Shown: positions 34,291-46,029 of the stretch, one piece after another
Layout: each line of letters begins with the position of its first letter
Position numbering within the stretch: position 1 is the first letter of the stretch
DNA from: Adineta vaga
Taxonomy: Eukaryota > Rotifera
NCBI GenBank assembly: GCA_021613535.1
Contig: CP075497.1
Location: 5,208,001 to 5,272,000, forward strand
Direction of reading: 5' to 3'
Length of the DNA stretch: 64,000 bases
Notes under the pieces: model-generated
Told to the model about the DNA's origin: nothing
The model's input: only the letters and a program-made list of their open reading frames with translations
The model's database searches: none
Position numbers and translations under genes: made by a program

Positions 34291-36523
34291 TTAAAGAAAT
34301 ATATCAGTTGCATTATTTCGTCTCAATGTTGTTGTCTCATCTGCAAGTTCTTCATATACATGTTTCGTTGGACTACTAATTGTTGGTTCATCTGAACTAG
34401 CACTACTCATAATAGATGTGGATGTCATAGCTTCTTTATCCATCGCATTACTATATTGTGATGATAAAGTTGTTATTCGTCGTGTTGTAATACAACTACT
34501 CAATGATGTATCAGGTGTATGATGATGATGATGAAAACAACAAGGTGGTGGAAGAGGCGGTGCTAATGGAAGTTGTTTTAAACTTCGACGGTACCAAGAT
34601 TGATCCGATGGTATCGGTGGAAAACATGTTCGACGACAAGTTTTTCTACAATGATTTGATTTTGATGATGTTGACGAAAAGATTGAATTGGAATATGTTC
34701 CATCATCATCATTATTCCTCTCAATGCATAAATATGGTTGTTGTTTTTGATGTGAATGAGGAAACATTGATGATGTTGCACGTCGATAATGCTGTCGTTT
34801 CGAACGTAAATGACAGATAAAGGCTAATGTCAGCAAGAGACCTGTCGTTAGTATCGTTCCAAATAGAAATCCAAACACAATCGAACGATTGGTAAACAGC
34901 ATGTGAATAAATGGTTGTTTAGATAGAATTGGATTCAATATCGTCGTTGTTGTCATTGATAGTACTGTTCGTATTTCTCGACAATATTTATCGGTACCAA
35001 AAGAAGATCGTGTTAATAATAAACAAATATAATAACTTTTATTTGCAGGTATATGATGAATTGTATATCGTTTGAGATGTAATGAAAGATAATTTGTACG
35101 ATGAATAATATGTGTTTTCGATGACGATTGTTGTTCAAGGACGATTTGAAATTTCATTGATGTTAAAGCTTTTGTTGATAATTTCGTATCAAAATCCCAA
35201 TGAATGATTAAATTATCATCTTCATAAGTGGTATAAAATGATGATAAACGAAATGATGAAAGTTCAGAGGAAATTGTTGATGTTTGAATCTCTAGAAAGA
35301 TGAAGAAAAGTAAGTTTGACAATTTATTGTCGAAAACTTTCATTACTTTGTGTTATATTTCTCTTTAAGGGAATCATTGTCGTTATACCAAGAATATCTT
35401 TTGTATATTGTTGAATTTGTTGGAAATGATTTACTTCTTTACAATGATTTGGAAGTTGATTTGAACATGTTGAAAGTAATTGTTCATAGGTTAAAGTTTG
35501 TAAAAGTACGCCTTGATATGATATTGGTGTGAAGCATTTTGTTTCATTACGAAAAAATTGATTAGTTCCAATTAATTTCGATTTATCTACTAGATTTTCA
35601 TTAAGAAAATAGGCCAAACGACAATCACAATGTAATTGAGTACTTTCATGAAATGAATCTGTGAAAATCATTTCGTTCTTTTCTAATGTACAAATGGGAT
35701 TGAATGAAACATCGTAAGAAGTTTGATTATCTCCTAAATGAATATAATTAATTAAATTAAAACTTAAATTTACATTTAATGAATATTTCTGATTAAAATT
35801 CGGCAGATTCTCCAGAAGATTATGTGAAAGATCGAGAACTTGTAAATGTGACATATGCTTTAAGAAATCATTGGGAATATTTCGAAGTTGATTCGATGAT
35901 AAATTAAATATTTGAATAGAAGAAGATATTGGAAAATCTTGATCGAATTTGAAATATTCAAGTTGATTATTTGTTAATGAAACTTCATGTAAATTTGGTA
36001 ATTTGAATAAAACTGATGGAAATATATCGATTTGTGAATGTTGAATAATTAATATCTCTAAACGAGAAAATTTCTCTAAACAATTTGAAAATTGATTGAA
36101 ATTAAAACCAGATAGATTAAGTAAACGAAGTTTTGTCCATGAACCATAACAAAGAAATTCTAAACTTCCATTATTTAACATATCAAGATGAAGTTCTTCT
36201 AAATAATTCAAAATATTATTACTAAACGTTTGTTTATCGATAAATTCAATTAAATTTTGTTGAAGATAAATTTTCTTCACTTTTAATTGATTAAATGATT
36301 GATTGGTTAAATTTCGAATGAAATTATATGATAAATTTAATTTATCATGAATATATGAACGTGTAAATTCAGGGATATGTTCGATAGAATATGGTTGACA
36401 TTGTATATAATTTGTTCCATCAATTTCAATACCACAATAGCAACCAGAACGGCTATCAACTGTTTTCAATGGACAAGATTTAATCAAAGAAATGAATAGA
36501 AAAAACAGACAATAATAAAACAT
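34291..36523 (-). CDS. LRR-FN3 single-pass transmembrane protein (ELFN/LRFN-like)
   Basis: 725 residues; exons 36523-35347 and 35291-34291. The signal peptide is MFYYCLFFLFISLIKS. It is followed by a cysteine N-cap (CPLKT...CYCG) and then about nine leucine-rich repeats, for example LQVLDLSHNLLENLPN. A C-terminal cap (HCDCRLAYFL) closes the LRR domain. Exon 2 encodes a fibronectin type III-like domain (IIHWDFD; YTIHHIPANKSYYICLL). One transmembrane helix follows (FGFLFGTILTTGLLLTLAF), then a cytoplasmic tail of about 150 residues rich in Ser, Pro and His. The architecture is that of neuronal adhesion and synaptic-organiser proteins in vertebrates. The specific subfamily is not resolvable from the sequence alone. 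Confidence 0.85.
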
Positions 36524-37122
36524 GATCTAGAAAGAAAGAAATCAAGAATGATATGTTAACCGTTCTTTTTCGTTCTCGAAACAATGACAAGTGTTTTAAA
36601 ATATAATCGAATTTTGTTCGAAATCCACAAGGAAAGACATAATAATAAAAATAAAAGTGAACGAGAATAGATAAACTTTTTTTGTGAGACTTTCTCATTA
36701 GAATGACATCGCATATTTGACATTTCTATCGAACATCATATCGACAACTCTAACAATAACAGATTGTCTCTCCACCCTTTTCTTTTGTTTTCATATAAGA
36801 AATATTTGTAGAAGTATTTATTGTCTATGTATCAAGAATATGAGTAGAAATTAATGATGAAGAAAAAGTACCTCTACTAACGGGTACAAAGAGAAGAAAT
36901 CAATTGAATTATGAAGAGTCTGTAAGAATGTATACTATTAATTCATCGACACAACAATTCAATTTTTAATCGAAAAAACAATACTATGAAATAAAAAACG
37001 TAGAAATCTATTGAATAATCATAGGGTAAATTCATTTTTCAAGTAAGATGAAAGAGGAAAAAAAATGGTCGTAATAGGAGACACCGATTATTACCTCGTA
37101 TTATGGTTTGCGTGCATGTACG

Positions 37123-37145
37123 TATATATATATATATATATATAT
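37123..37145. repeat. (TA)n microsatellite
   Basis: About 23 nt of uninterrupted TA repeat in the gene-poor spacer. Confidence 0.9.
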
Positions 37146-39565
37146 TTATTTATATATGTATGCGTGTTCGCGTCGATTTGATGAATGCAAAATGTAGATG
37201 AAATAAAACGAACGATCTACTGAGACTTTATCTCGTTATGAACTAGTACAACTAGAAATGCCAATAAAAGCATTATTCGATGATGAACAGATTAAGCATT
37301 ACTGGCTCATTTTTTTTTAGATTCTAATCAATGTCGACGATGAAAGGCTAGTACAGACGGCGGGATGTGTAATCGATTCTTTTGCCGATGGACATTCATA
37401 TGGTGCTAGCCACTCGTATTAAGGTCACGGCCAAACAAGTGAATAAAGCGGAACTATTCAACAAAAGAAAGAAAGAAAGAAGACATGGTGATAAGACAGG
37501 ATAATTGAATTGATGGTCAACAAAAAGTCGAAAGCCCCTCAAGCTATTTGATTCTATTTATATGTTGTTTCTATCGATATGTTTTTTCAATAAATTCAAA
37601 CTAAGAGGCAATAAGAAGCAGATATACATAAACAAATGATCGCCTATCATTTCTGTCTATATACTTACACTACGATTGAAAAAATAAATCGAAGATACTC
37701 ATTCTTATATGTTTTAATAGCAAGAGAAAAGAAAGAATAGAACATTACATCATGAGAACACAAGCTGTCTCTTCTCTATTATTTTTTTTTCAAGTATACG
37801 AAACGACACTGTCACAAATCGTGTTCATATATATGTATACATCGTTTAGAATTACTCGAACGAATATTGAAGATAACACAATATACATTTATTTGAAAGA
37901 ACAGGATGACAGGTTTGGTGAGGCACACATATGTATGCACAATTTCTATTAGCCGTAAAAAAAAGATCTACGATCAAACGATAGAAAGAGAAAAGAATGA
38001 AAGAAAGCAGACAAAAGAGAGAGAGAGAGAAAAATGTACATCTTCTTGAATATATATCGTCTAGATTTGTAATGTTATTGATTATTAGATATGACACACA
38101 ATGAAAAAAATTAAGAAAAAAAACTGATCGAAACCAGGTGAGGGGGACAAGACATGACAGTCATCGGTTTGTAAATTGTGATTATCATCATTATTTTTTT
38201 ACATCATTAAACTTAGAGAGCGTATTCAATGTGGACGGGTGTGAGATCAAAAATCCGATATATTATCAACTACAGTATGTATAGGTTTCGATCGTACACA
38301 GCACGTATCAACTAAACATATCTTACTTTACATGTATCTACGTATTACATATAAATATGTGTATGTGTGTGGCGTCGAACGACAGAGAATAGGAATGAAT
38401 ACAACGAACTAGAAAGACATACGACGATAGAGAGTAGTGATTGAGTGATGAAAAGACCGATAGTCTATGTAAACATGCAAACGTTGAAGGAAAGAGACGT
38501 GTGGGAAAGAAACTGTGAACTTGCGTGATTCTATTATTCTCAACTTCTGTTTTTTATTATATTGATTTAGTTAACATATTTGTAGTCGTTTTTTTCATGT
38601 TCTCTATTGGATCTGAATAGATCAATGACAATAATTGAATAAGAAAGGAAAAAATGAACAATTTCGAAACAAAAGAGAAGCGAGACAGTGATCTTTATAG
38701 ACGCGTGCAAGGATCAGAAACAACGGTAAAAAGATGATGTTTTCGTTTCTTATTCAATAACAAGACATCACAACAATAAAGATATAAGTAGGTCTGAGCC
38801 GATAGATTGTCGCGATCCCACGCTCACCTATTCGTTCATTAGTAATCGTTGTAGTAGTAGTACAATTAAGTAGAAGCAAGAGATATAATGTCAAGCAAAT
38901 CGGAAGCATACGAAAATGCGAAAGAGATGAACATATGACTAAATGGATATAATATAAGATATTATCTGGTGAGATTTTTTATTTATTCTTATGTTCTTCT
39001 TCTTTCTTCGCTCTCTCTCTCTCTCTCTGCTCAGCATCAATTCTTCACAAGGTTATTTACTCAAATGATTACATCACTTATCTAGAAGGCGATCCATGAA
39101 GAAGAAGAAGAAAAGACTAACTATCTAACTCTCATCACTTCTTGTATTACTCAGACCCTATGGGTGTGGATACATATATATATGTATGAACACATATAAA
39201 CATCAATTAGATGATAAAAGATACTGTAGAATAAAGAAGTTCACCTTGACAAAGCCATAAAAGGAAAAAAAACGAAGAAGATACAAATACATTTAATGAC
39301 TGATCTGTTTACAAGCAAAACAACGGATGAGATCAATTAGAAGTCCATTTACGAATATAAAGTAGAATAATGATATGCTACATTTATTTTCTTCAATGTT
39401 AATAAATATTCTGATTCAAGTATATCGACATGTATGTGCACAAGTCAATTTACTTTATTCACTCTAAGGTGATAATCATTGTCATACCTATGTCTCAGGT
39501 TGTGCGTATGTCAGTACTACACATGCGTGTATGACAGTGATGATCGATCATGACTATGTTTCGCT

Positions 39566-39604
<39 letters not shown>
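39566..39604. repeat. Compound (TA)n(GT)n microsatellite
   Basis: A TA run of about 23 nt passes directly into a GT run of about 16 nt. Confidence 0.9.
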
Positions 39605-40816
39605 ATACGTATGTTATGTGCGAATGATGTAACCTTCAACACATGAACAATTACGTTTTAAAGTGCTTCTAAAATATCCTTCGATATTTAATTAGAAAAA
39701 ACGTCGAAAGAAAAAGAAAGACGAACGATTAATATATGCTTATTTTCTTTTACTTAGATATCAATCAAATACGACATTATAGTGTGTGAACACAAGAAAT
39801 TTATCGTTCATTCAACGATAAATAATGATTACAATAGGACAACTCACTGATTTTTTATATTTATAATATGATTTAAGTAGTTTATCTTCGAAATATATAC
39901 GTAAAATAGTTCATGCTTGAACAATCTTTATGAATTTTTGTTTGTTTATATCTAATCCATTAATAGATTTTAGTTTTGTCGCTTTCTGTGTAATGTAAAA
40001 AGACGTAATTTGGATAAAAGTTACTTCGATTATGATGATATTAATGTGTCATTTTATGTTTCATTTAGAATCAATAAACGTTGGACAAATTATGAGTTCA
40101 TATTGAGTTTTTCATAATGATAAACAAAGTCAATAATGATGTGCATATTATTGTTAAAAGAGCGAGAAGTAATCGCACCCTCCAACTGAGCTTTTGTATA
40201 CTCACGGGTGCTGTTAAGTAAGAGAATATTTCACGATAAAGTATTGATCAATTCTTTCTGATATAATCACCGGATAATTTTCCAGTGTTAGCGTCAGAGT
40301 GATACCCCCTAGATCATCAAATTATCATCTCTCGCTGGTATCTCGATAGTATATCTTCTCAATGAAGAAGGGTCACTTCTGCACATTAATAGCATTTACT
40401 GAAAAAGTGCACTACAAAGAAATTGTACTATGAACTATGATGATTAAGTATGGAAGAAGAAAGGAACATGTTTAAACTGGAATAAATAATTCAGAAGTTG
40501 AATAAAGTCATCAAATGAAAAAGCTGTGTCAACGTTTTGAACCTAGAAAACTAGAATAAAGCACACTTGCATTGACAGCAAAGATCAGTTTGTTATTTCA
40601 TCTTTTTAATTAGTGCGCATCATGGTAAAAGAAACTTTTTTAATAAAGAAAAAAGTACCGTCAGCTTTTCACATGGTAAATAACTAAGTCTGAAGATGAC
40701 TGGATTGACGAGGAAAAATATAAGAAAGAAGACTATCTGTTGCATCTAGAAAATTAATTTGAAGAAAAATAGGAAAAAAAACAAAAAGAGAAAAGTAGAC
40801 GGAATGAACTTAGCGT

Positions 40817-40824
40817 TATAAATA
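40817..40824 (+). promoter_or_regulatory. TATA box of first secreted-peptide gene
   Basis: TATAAATA lies 61 nt before the start codon of the peptide gene at 40885. The position fits a TATA element with a 5' UTR of roughly 30-40 nt. The start site itself is not determined. Confidence 0.5.
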
Positions 40825-40884
40825 AAGCTGATTTCTGTCACTTTCATATAGACACGACTACAATCAAATACAAAAACACAGCAA

Positions 40885-41176
40885 ATGCATCGTTTTCAAT
40901 TTTATTTACTCACAACTATTCTCATTATTTTTTTGGTTATTGATGTATACCATCATATCAATGCTAATCCTGCAGAGAACAGCGCTCAGGTAAGATTATT
41001 CAGGAATGTATATGCGATTCATAACAGAGTTTTATCTATAGCCACCACCATTGACAACTCAAACAAACGAACATAAATCAAGTTCTGCAAGAGTAGCTAA
41101 ATATCCGCGTATTCGACCTTTTCTGTTACCATTTCCACCATCACCATTCATTGAACAATATCCTGAATATCTTTAA
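40885..41176 (+). CDS. Small secreted peptide precursor, copy 1
   Basis: 79 residues; exons 40885-40989 (exactly 35 codons) and 41042-41176, intron of 52 nt, phase 0. The first 28 residues are a clear signal peptide (MHRFQFYLLTTILIIFLVID...) ending near INANP. The predicted mature part is Pro-rich and ends with PRIRPFLLPFPPSPFIEQYP plus three residues. There is no cysteine in it, so a linear peptide is likely. AATAAA at 41278 supplies a poly(A) signal. The paralog at 41673 shares the exon 1 length and signal peptide. No family is recognised; a neuropeptide or other secreted signal is an inference. Without splicing the frame closes after 63 residues. Confidence 0.72.
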
Positions 41177-41672
41177 AGATTAGATATTGTATCCTTCAAT
41201 CTCTTTCATCTATATTTTTTCTTATAAAAGAGAACCAAAATATTTGTTCACAAAATGATGTTTCAGTTTTTAAACTAAATAAAGTATACTTCATCGCGGA
41301 TTCAATCCAAAAACTATAGTGATCTGAAATAGCACAACATATAGCCAATTTCATCATCAGTTCAAACCAATAATAGATAGAATTATTTGAAAGATTTCTT
41401 TATGATGTATTCATATTTCTGATGCAGTAAACTTAATAAAATATAATGAAATGCAATTTCTTCTGCAATAAAAATTAATTTTTAATTCCATGATTATGAC
41501 GAAACATCATCGCCTCAGAAGATTTTATAATGAAGGAAACTATGGTGTTTTTTTTCATACGTCAATTAAGTATATCTATAGAAGACCAGCTTAGATGTTC
41601 AAAGTTCCTTTCTGTCAAAGACTCACCGTAAAATAACGCAAAAAGATTATTATTTACATAAGCACATACGAA
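41177..41672. other. Spacer between the two peptide genes
   Basis: About 500 nt. AATAAA at 41278-41283 serves copy 1. A weak TAAAATA at about 41629 lies some 40 nt before copy 2. No other feature is seen. Confidence 0.45.
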
Positions 41673-41874
41673 ATGCATCGTTTTCAAACTTATCGATTCA
41701 CAATTATTCTGATTGCTATTCTATTTCTTGCTGTTCATCATCAGAACAATGCTAATCCTGTAGGAAAGATTGCAGCCGTAACATTATTCATAGACCTAAA
41801 TAACAATCAAATTTTATTTATAGATTCAACAATCAACAATCAAACAGAATAAAGTATTTTCTGGTTTTCATTAA
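41673..41874 (+). CDS. Small secreted peptide precursor, copy 2
   Basis: 51 residues; exons 41673-41777 (again exactly 35 codons, phase 0) and 41824-41874, intron of 46 nt. The signal peptide MHRFQTYRFTIILIAILFLA and its NANP end match copy 1, so the two are tandem paralogs. The second exon is unrelated in sequence to that of copy 1 and gives only 16 residues (IQQSTIKQNKVFSGFH). The mature peptide would be about 20-24 residues, with no cysteine. AATAAA at 41967 follows. The short exon 2 makes this model less certain than copy 1; a frameshifted or decayed copy remains possible. Confidence 0.6.
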
Positions 41875-42815
41875 AGACTAGCTTTGTATATTTCATCACT
41901 GTATTTTCTTTCTATCCAAACTTAATTGTAAAACGATTGTATGTATAAAATTCTTGAATGAATTCAAATAAAATAAACATCATTCGAAAGGAGTCTTTTT
42001 AGATTCATCGAGCACGTTGGCATTAGTATTGAAATACTTTCGACTAGATATCGAGGTGATAAAATGTAAAACTATTTTGGAATGTTACGAAAAGATGCGG
42101 TCATAAAAACCTGAAATACAAAAAAAACATAGAAGAAGAATGTTGAATGTTTCGTGAGATAATTCGAGAGAAATGGTGTAAAGATCCATTATTTTATGGT
42201 TTTCGTTCGATTGTATTCGGTGAGTGTAATTTAAAAATGTAACGTATTTTGTTGTTCGCAAATCGGTAAAAAACATTTATTTATTGATTTTCCTGCTGGA
42301 AAATGAATGTATTGAGATGACTTGTTTTCAATTAAAGCAATAGTACTTAACCATCAAGTACATTTTAGTATCACGTCATTCAAAACAAAAAACAAAGAGT
42401 TCAATTGAATGATTTATTAGTATTGATATCAAAGTTTTAGTAGAAGCAAAATGTCATTTGAATCTTTATGAAAAGATACTGTATAAGATGATATTTATTC
42501 GTTCATTTTACTCTGATTGGTTACGGGCCAATGATTATACCGTCGTCCGAATTTTCATCTTGTTACTGCTTTTTTTTCATATATAATATTCAGTTTTTTG
42601 CATAGATAGATATACATTTTTTTCTTCTTCTTCTTCTTCTCTTTCTTTTACTCCTTCTCGTCTTTCTCTTCTTCTTTCCTCGTGGTCTCGAGCGGCAATA
42701 ATATTAGTAAGGAGATTTCTTGTAGAACGTGCACACACGTTCGTTCTCTTTTTCTTGGATTGTCTGCGTTCTTCTTATATTTATATATATATATTTTTTT
42801 CCTTCTTCGTTCGGT
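41875..42815. other. Intergenic, upstream of ITPK1
   Basis: About 940 nt. It ends in a long pyrimidine-rich tract (about 42620-42810) directly before the ITPK1 start. That tract could be a trans- or cis-splice acceptor region. No exon is recognised. Confidence 0.4.
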
Positions 42816-43842
42816 ATGGAAGACAGGCAAAGTGGTACTCGGTCTCCATCATCATTATTACATTTACATCGACAACAACATCTATTGATTGGTTATTATT
42901 TATCTCGAAAAAAACTTTCAAAACTTCGTTTTGATCAATTTTTACTTCTTTGCAAACGTTTTCATATTGATACAATTGAATTAACTTTGGATTATTTCGA
43001 ACGATCTAATGTTCGTATACCTCAATTAATTATTCATAAACTTGAAGATGATGTCACTTCTCGTTCACTTCTCGATAAAATTCGTTCTTTACCAAGAACA
43101 TCAACGGTTATTCTCGATGAATTCGATTCCATAGCAAGATTATTAAATCGTTATGAACAATATTCATTATTAGATTCCAATAAAAATCTTTATCATGTTC
43201 CATCATTTATTCTAGTAACAAACGATGATAATGAATTAACAATTGAAAAAATGTTAATAAAGAATCAAATAACATTTCCTATTATGTGTAAACCAATTCG
43301 TGCACATGGGGATAAATCACATGATATGAAACTTATTTTTGATGTCGAACATTTAAATGATATTGATAAACCTTGTGTTCTACAACAATTTATTGATCAT
43401 GATGGTGTTCTTTTCAAAGTATTTGCTGGTAAATGAGTTTTTCTTCGAAATTTAATGGATAATCTTTATTTATTTTGATTTAGTTGGTCAAGATAATCAT
43501 CATATTGTACGAAGAAATTCTATTCGTAATCTTCATACTCATACATGTCGTGATACAATATCATTCCGTTCCAATGAAGTTTCAAGTTCTCAAGCAGCTC
43601 ATATGCTTCTATCAAATGAACAAACAGTGAAATTAACTTTCGATCATACAATCGTTAATAAAATTGTTCAAGTTGTTCAAAATTTATTTCAATTAAATCT
43701 TGTTGGAATTGATATAATTCTTGATAGAAATACGGGTGACTATGCTGTTATTGATGTCAATTATTTTCCAGGTTACGAAGGTGTTAATGATTTTAATACA
43801 CAATTATTTCATTTATGTCAACATCTACTTCATATTTCTTAG
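42816..43842 (+). CDS. ITPK1: Inositol-tetrakisphosphate 1-kinase
   Basis: ATP-grasp kinase that phosphorylates inositol tris/tetrakisphosphates in the cytosol on the route to higher inositol phosphates. 323 residues; exons 42816-43428 and 43484-43842. The N-terminal domain has LIIHKLEDDV. The central part has ITFPIMCKPIRAHGDKSHD, matching the conserved TFPFICK...HG-SHEM segment, and CVLQQFIDHDGVLFKVFAVG. The metal-binding end GIDIILDRNTGDYAVIDVN then YFPGYEGV keeps the Asp-Asp-Asn pattern. The start is the Met of MEDRQSG; an upstream in-frame stretch is the translated pyrimidine tract. Confidence 0.93.
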
Positions 43843-43926
43843 TATAAAGATAAATATATTTGTTTTTTTTTATCGTTTTTTATTCGGTAAAAGAAGAAAG
43901 GTAGAAAAATGTAAAGTTTTTTTTCT

Positions 43927-44719
43927 TCAAAATTTAACATAATAGCCAGGAGTAGATGAATGAGAAATGGCGACACCAAGTACAAGTGATGATATGACAC
44001 CAAATATTTCAATAAATAAAATGGTACCTAATACACCTGCTATAATTGGTAGTTCATTCCATATCCATGTGGCAACAGCTGGTGCACATCCTTGAGCATA
44101 TGGAATGTTAAATATCATTTTATCGGGGAAGCAGGAGAGAGGCATTTTAAAACCATGTTTAATATAATCGGAAGGCTCATCAACACCACAACATTTGAAT
44201 GTTTCTTCTAAACTTTCGATAACTTTCTTTACTTCTGTTTGGTTTTGAGAATAAGCATGTTGAAATATTTCCATAAATCCTGAATCATACGATGTGTATA
44301 AATCATTACGAAATACTAGAGTTGCAATAACGGCAGCAAATTCAACAAGTATGATCAAAGTTAAACAAATTGCATACATGTATAGGAAACAACGATTTTT
44401 TGATATAGCTCCTAAACAAATACAGAAATAATTTATTTTCTTGTAAATGAGACTTTCTTCTTAACATACCTAAGCATCCAAATACTGCTAAGATTGTAGT
44501 GAGTGCTCCCACAGTGATTAAACCTACTGCAACCCATTGCATCGCTTCACCTCCCAATGCTTCTGATACAGTATAGATTTCTGAGATAGCACGAAAGTTA
44601 CCATTGACTTTAATATATATGCCAAGACCCATTACAGAGAAACCAACTAGGATAAATAGAATGTTTAATGTTAATAAAACCGTACGTGTACATTGTACAC
44701 CACAAGATAGTTGAACCAT
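43927..44719 (-). CDS. Tetraspanin, copy A
   Basis: 244 residues; exons 44719-44470 and 44411-43927. There are four hydrophobic helices. The large extracellular loop carries the CCG motif (FKCCGVDEPSDY), the partner cysteine in MPLSCF and a further GCAP cysteine. The short N-terminus MVQLSCGV and a Cys-Leu-Gly before helix 3 are typical. Tetraspanins organise membrane microdomains. The only coding intron falls after exactly 250 nt, the same place as in the neighbour at 45213, showing a tandem duplication. The two stand head-to-tail with about 490 nt between. Confidence 0.92.
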
Positions 44720-45212
44720 GGCTGTTTGTTGTATTAATTTTGTTGGTAAATGAAAATGACAAAAAAGTGAGAGATTTTTACCTCTTCATATAGGATATGT
44801 GATATCAGTATTGTTGACTTTGATGACATGAAAGAGATAAAAACAAGATCAAAATGAGTAATGCTAAAGAAATAAATGTTCTTGCACAATGAAAAACTAA
44901 CTAAGTCAGATGATAGTCGTATTGTTATCTAAATATATCCTCCGGAAACATTAGAGACTGGCTGAAGTTTTATTTTCATCTCTGTCGAATCAGTCGAAAA
45001 TTTGCTTATTGAGATAATTATTCTGATCGATGTTTTTTCACGTTTTTTAGAATAATCAAAATTATTTCACTATAGCTTTTCTACTTTTCCCACATCTCTA
45101 CTCTGATGACAATGAAATTCTACATGGCATATGTGATACATAGATTTTATTATATAAAATAGTAATTCTAAAACATTTCAAACTTAGTAACAATATATCA
45201 AAACAAAATTAG
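44720..45212. other. Spacer between tandem tetraspanins
   Basis: About 490 nt, AT-rich, no feature recognised beyond flanking 5' and 3' sequence. Confidence 0.4.
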
Positions 45213-46029
45213 TTAAGCCATTGATTCAGAAGATGTGCCTTGTAATCTTCCATACGCATAATGCGAAACAGCGACAGCTAATGAAAACGATGCAATGACT
45301 CCAAAAACTTCAATGATTAATATTGCACTGATGATCCCACCAATGATGGGTAATTCATCCCACATCCAATCAATGAATGCTTGTGAACATCCTTTGGCAA
45401 AAATAGGTTTTAAAAATGATTGATCCATATAGCATGCTAGTGGAAGTGTGTGATTTACTTTCGTGTAATCTTTAAAATCAATGACGCCACAGCATTGAAA
45501 CTCGCGTTCCAATTCTTCAATAGCTTCGATCAAATTTGGTCGATTTTTAGTGTAGGCATTACTAAACACATTCCAGAGACCAGACTGATAACTATCTCGA
45601 ATACGAACACGAGTACTCATCATTGTAATAAATGCAGCCAATTCACATATCATTAGAAGACTAAGAATAATTCCATAGATATAGAGAAAAATGCGATTTC
45701 TGAATAATGCACCTATAAAATAAATAGAAAGAGAATTTTTATTTCTTCGAAAAAGTATCTTTTCTACTTCGTTACATACCAAGACATCCAAATGCAGATA
45801 ACAAAACAGTAAATACTCCCATAATAATCAGAATAATCCCAACTACTTCAATTGCTTCACCGCCAATGATTTGTGTACTGATATTTGGTGATAACGCAAC
45901 ATCGAATTTCTTGCTCACTTTCAAATAAATTCCAAAACCAAGTAGTGAACAACCAAAGACAAGAAACAGTATATTTAAAGCAAATAAAATCACAGAAATT
46001 ACTTCAATACCACAAGAAAGACGAGCCAT
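45213..46029 (-). CDS. Tetraspanin, copy B
   Basis: 249 residues; exons 46029-45780 (250 nt, as in copy A) and 45712-45213. It has four hydrophobic helices, CCG in FQCCGVIDFKDY, and cysteines in LPLACY and KGCSQ. The last helix GGIISAILIIEVFGVIASF closely parallels that of copy A. The two copies share layout but differ at many positions, so the duplication is not very recent. Confidence 0.92.

Larger units (their letters stand above)
36524..40884. other. Gene-poor 4.4-kb spacer
   Basis: No supportable exon on either strand. It contains a TA run at 37123-37145, CT-rich tracts near 39010, and a compound TA/GT microsatellite near 39567-39604. It is likely to hold upstream regulatory sequence of the LRR gene and of the secreted-peptide genes. 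Confidence 0.45.
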
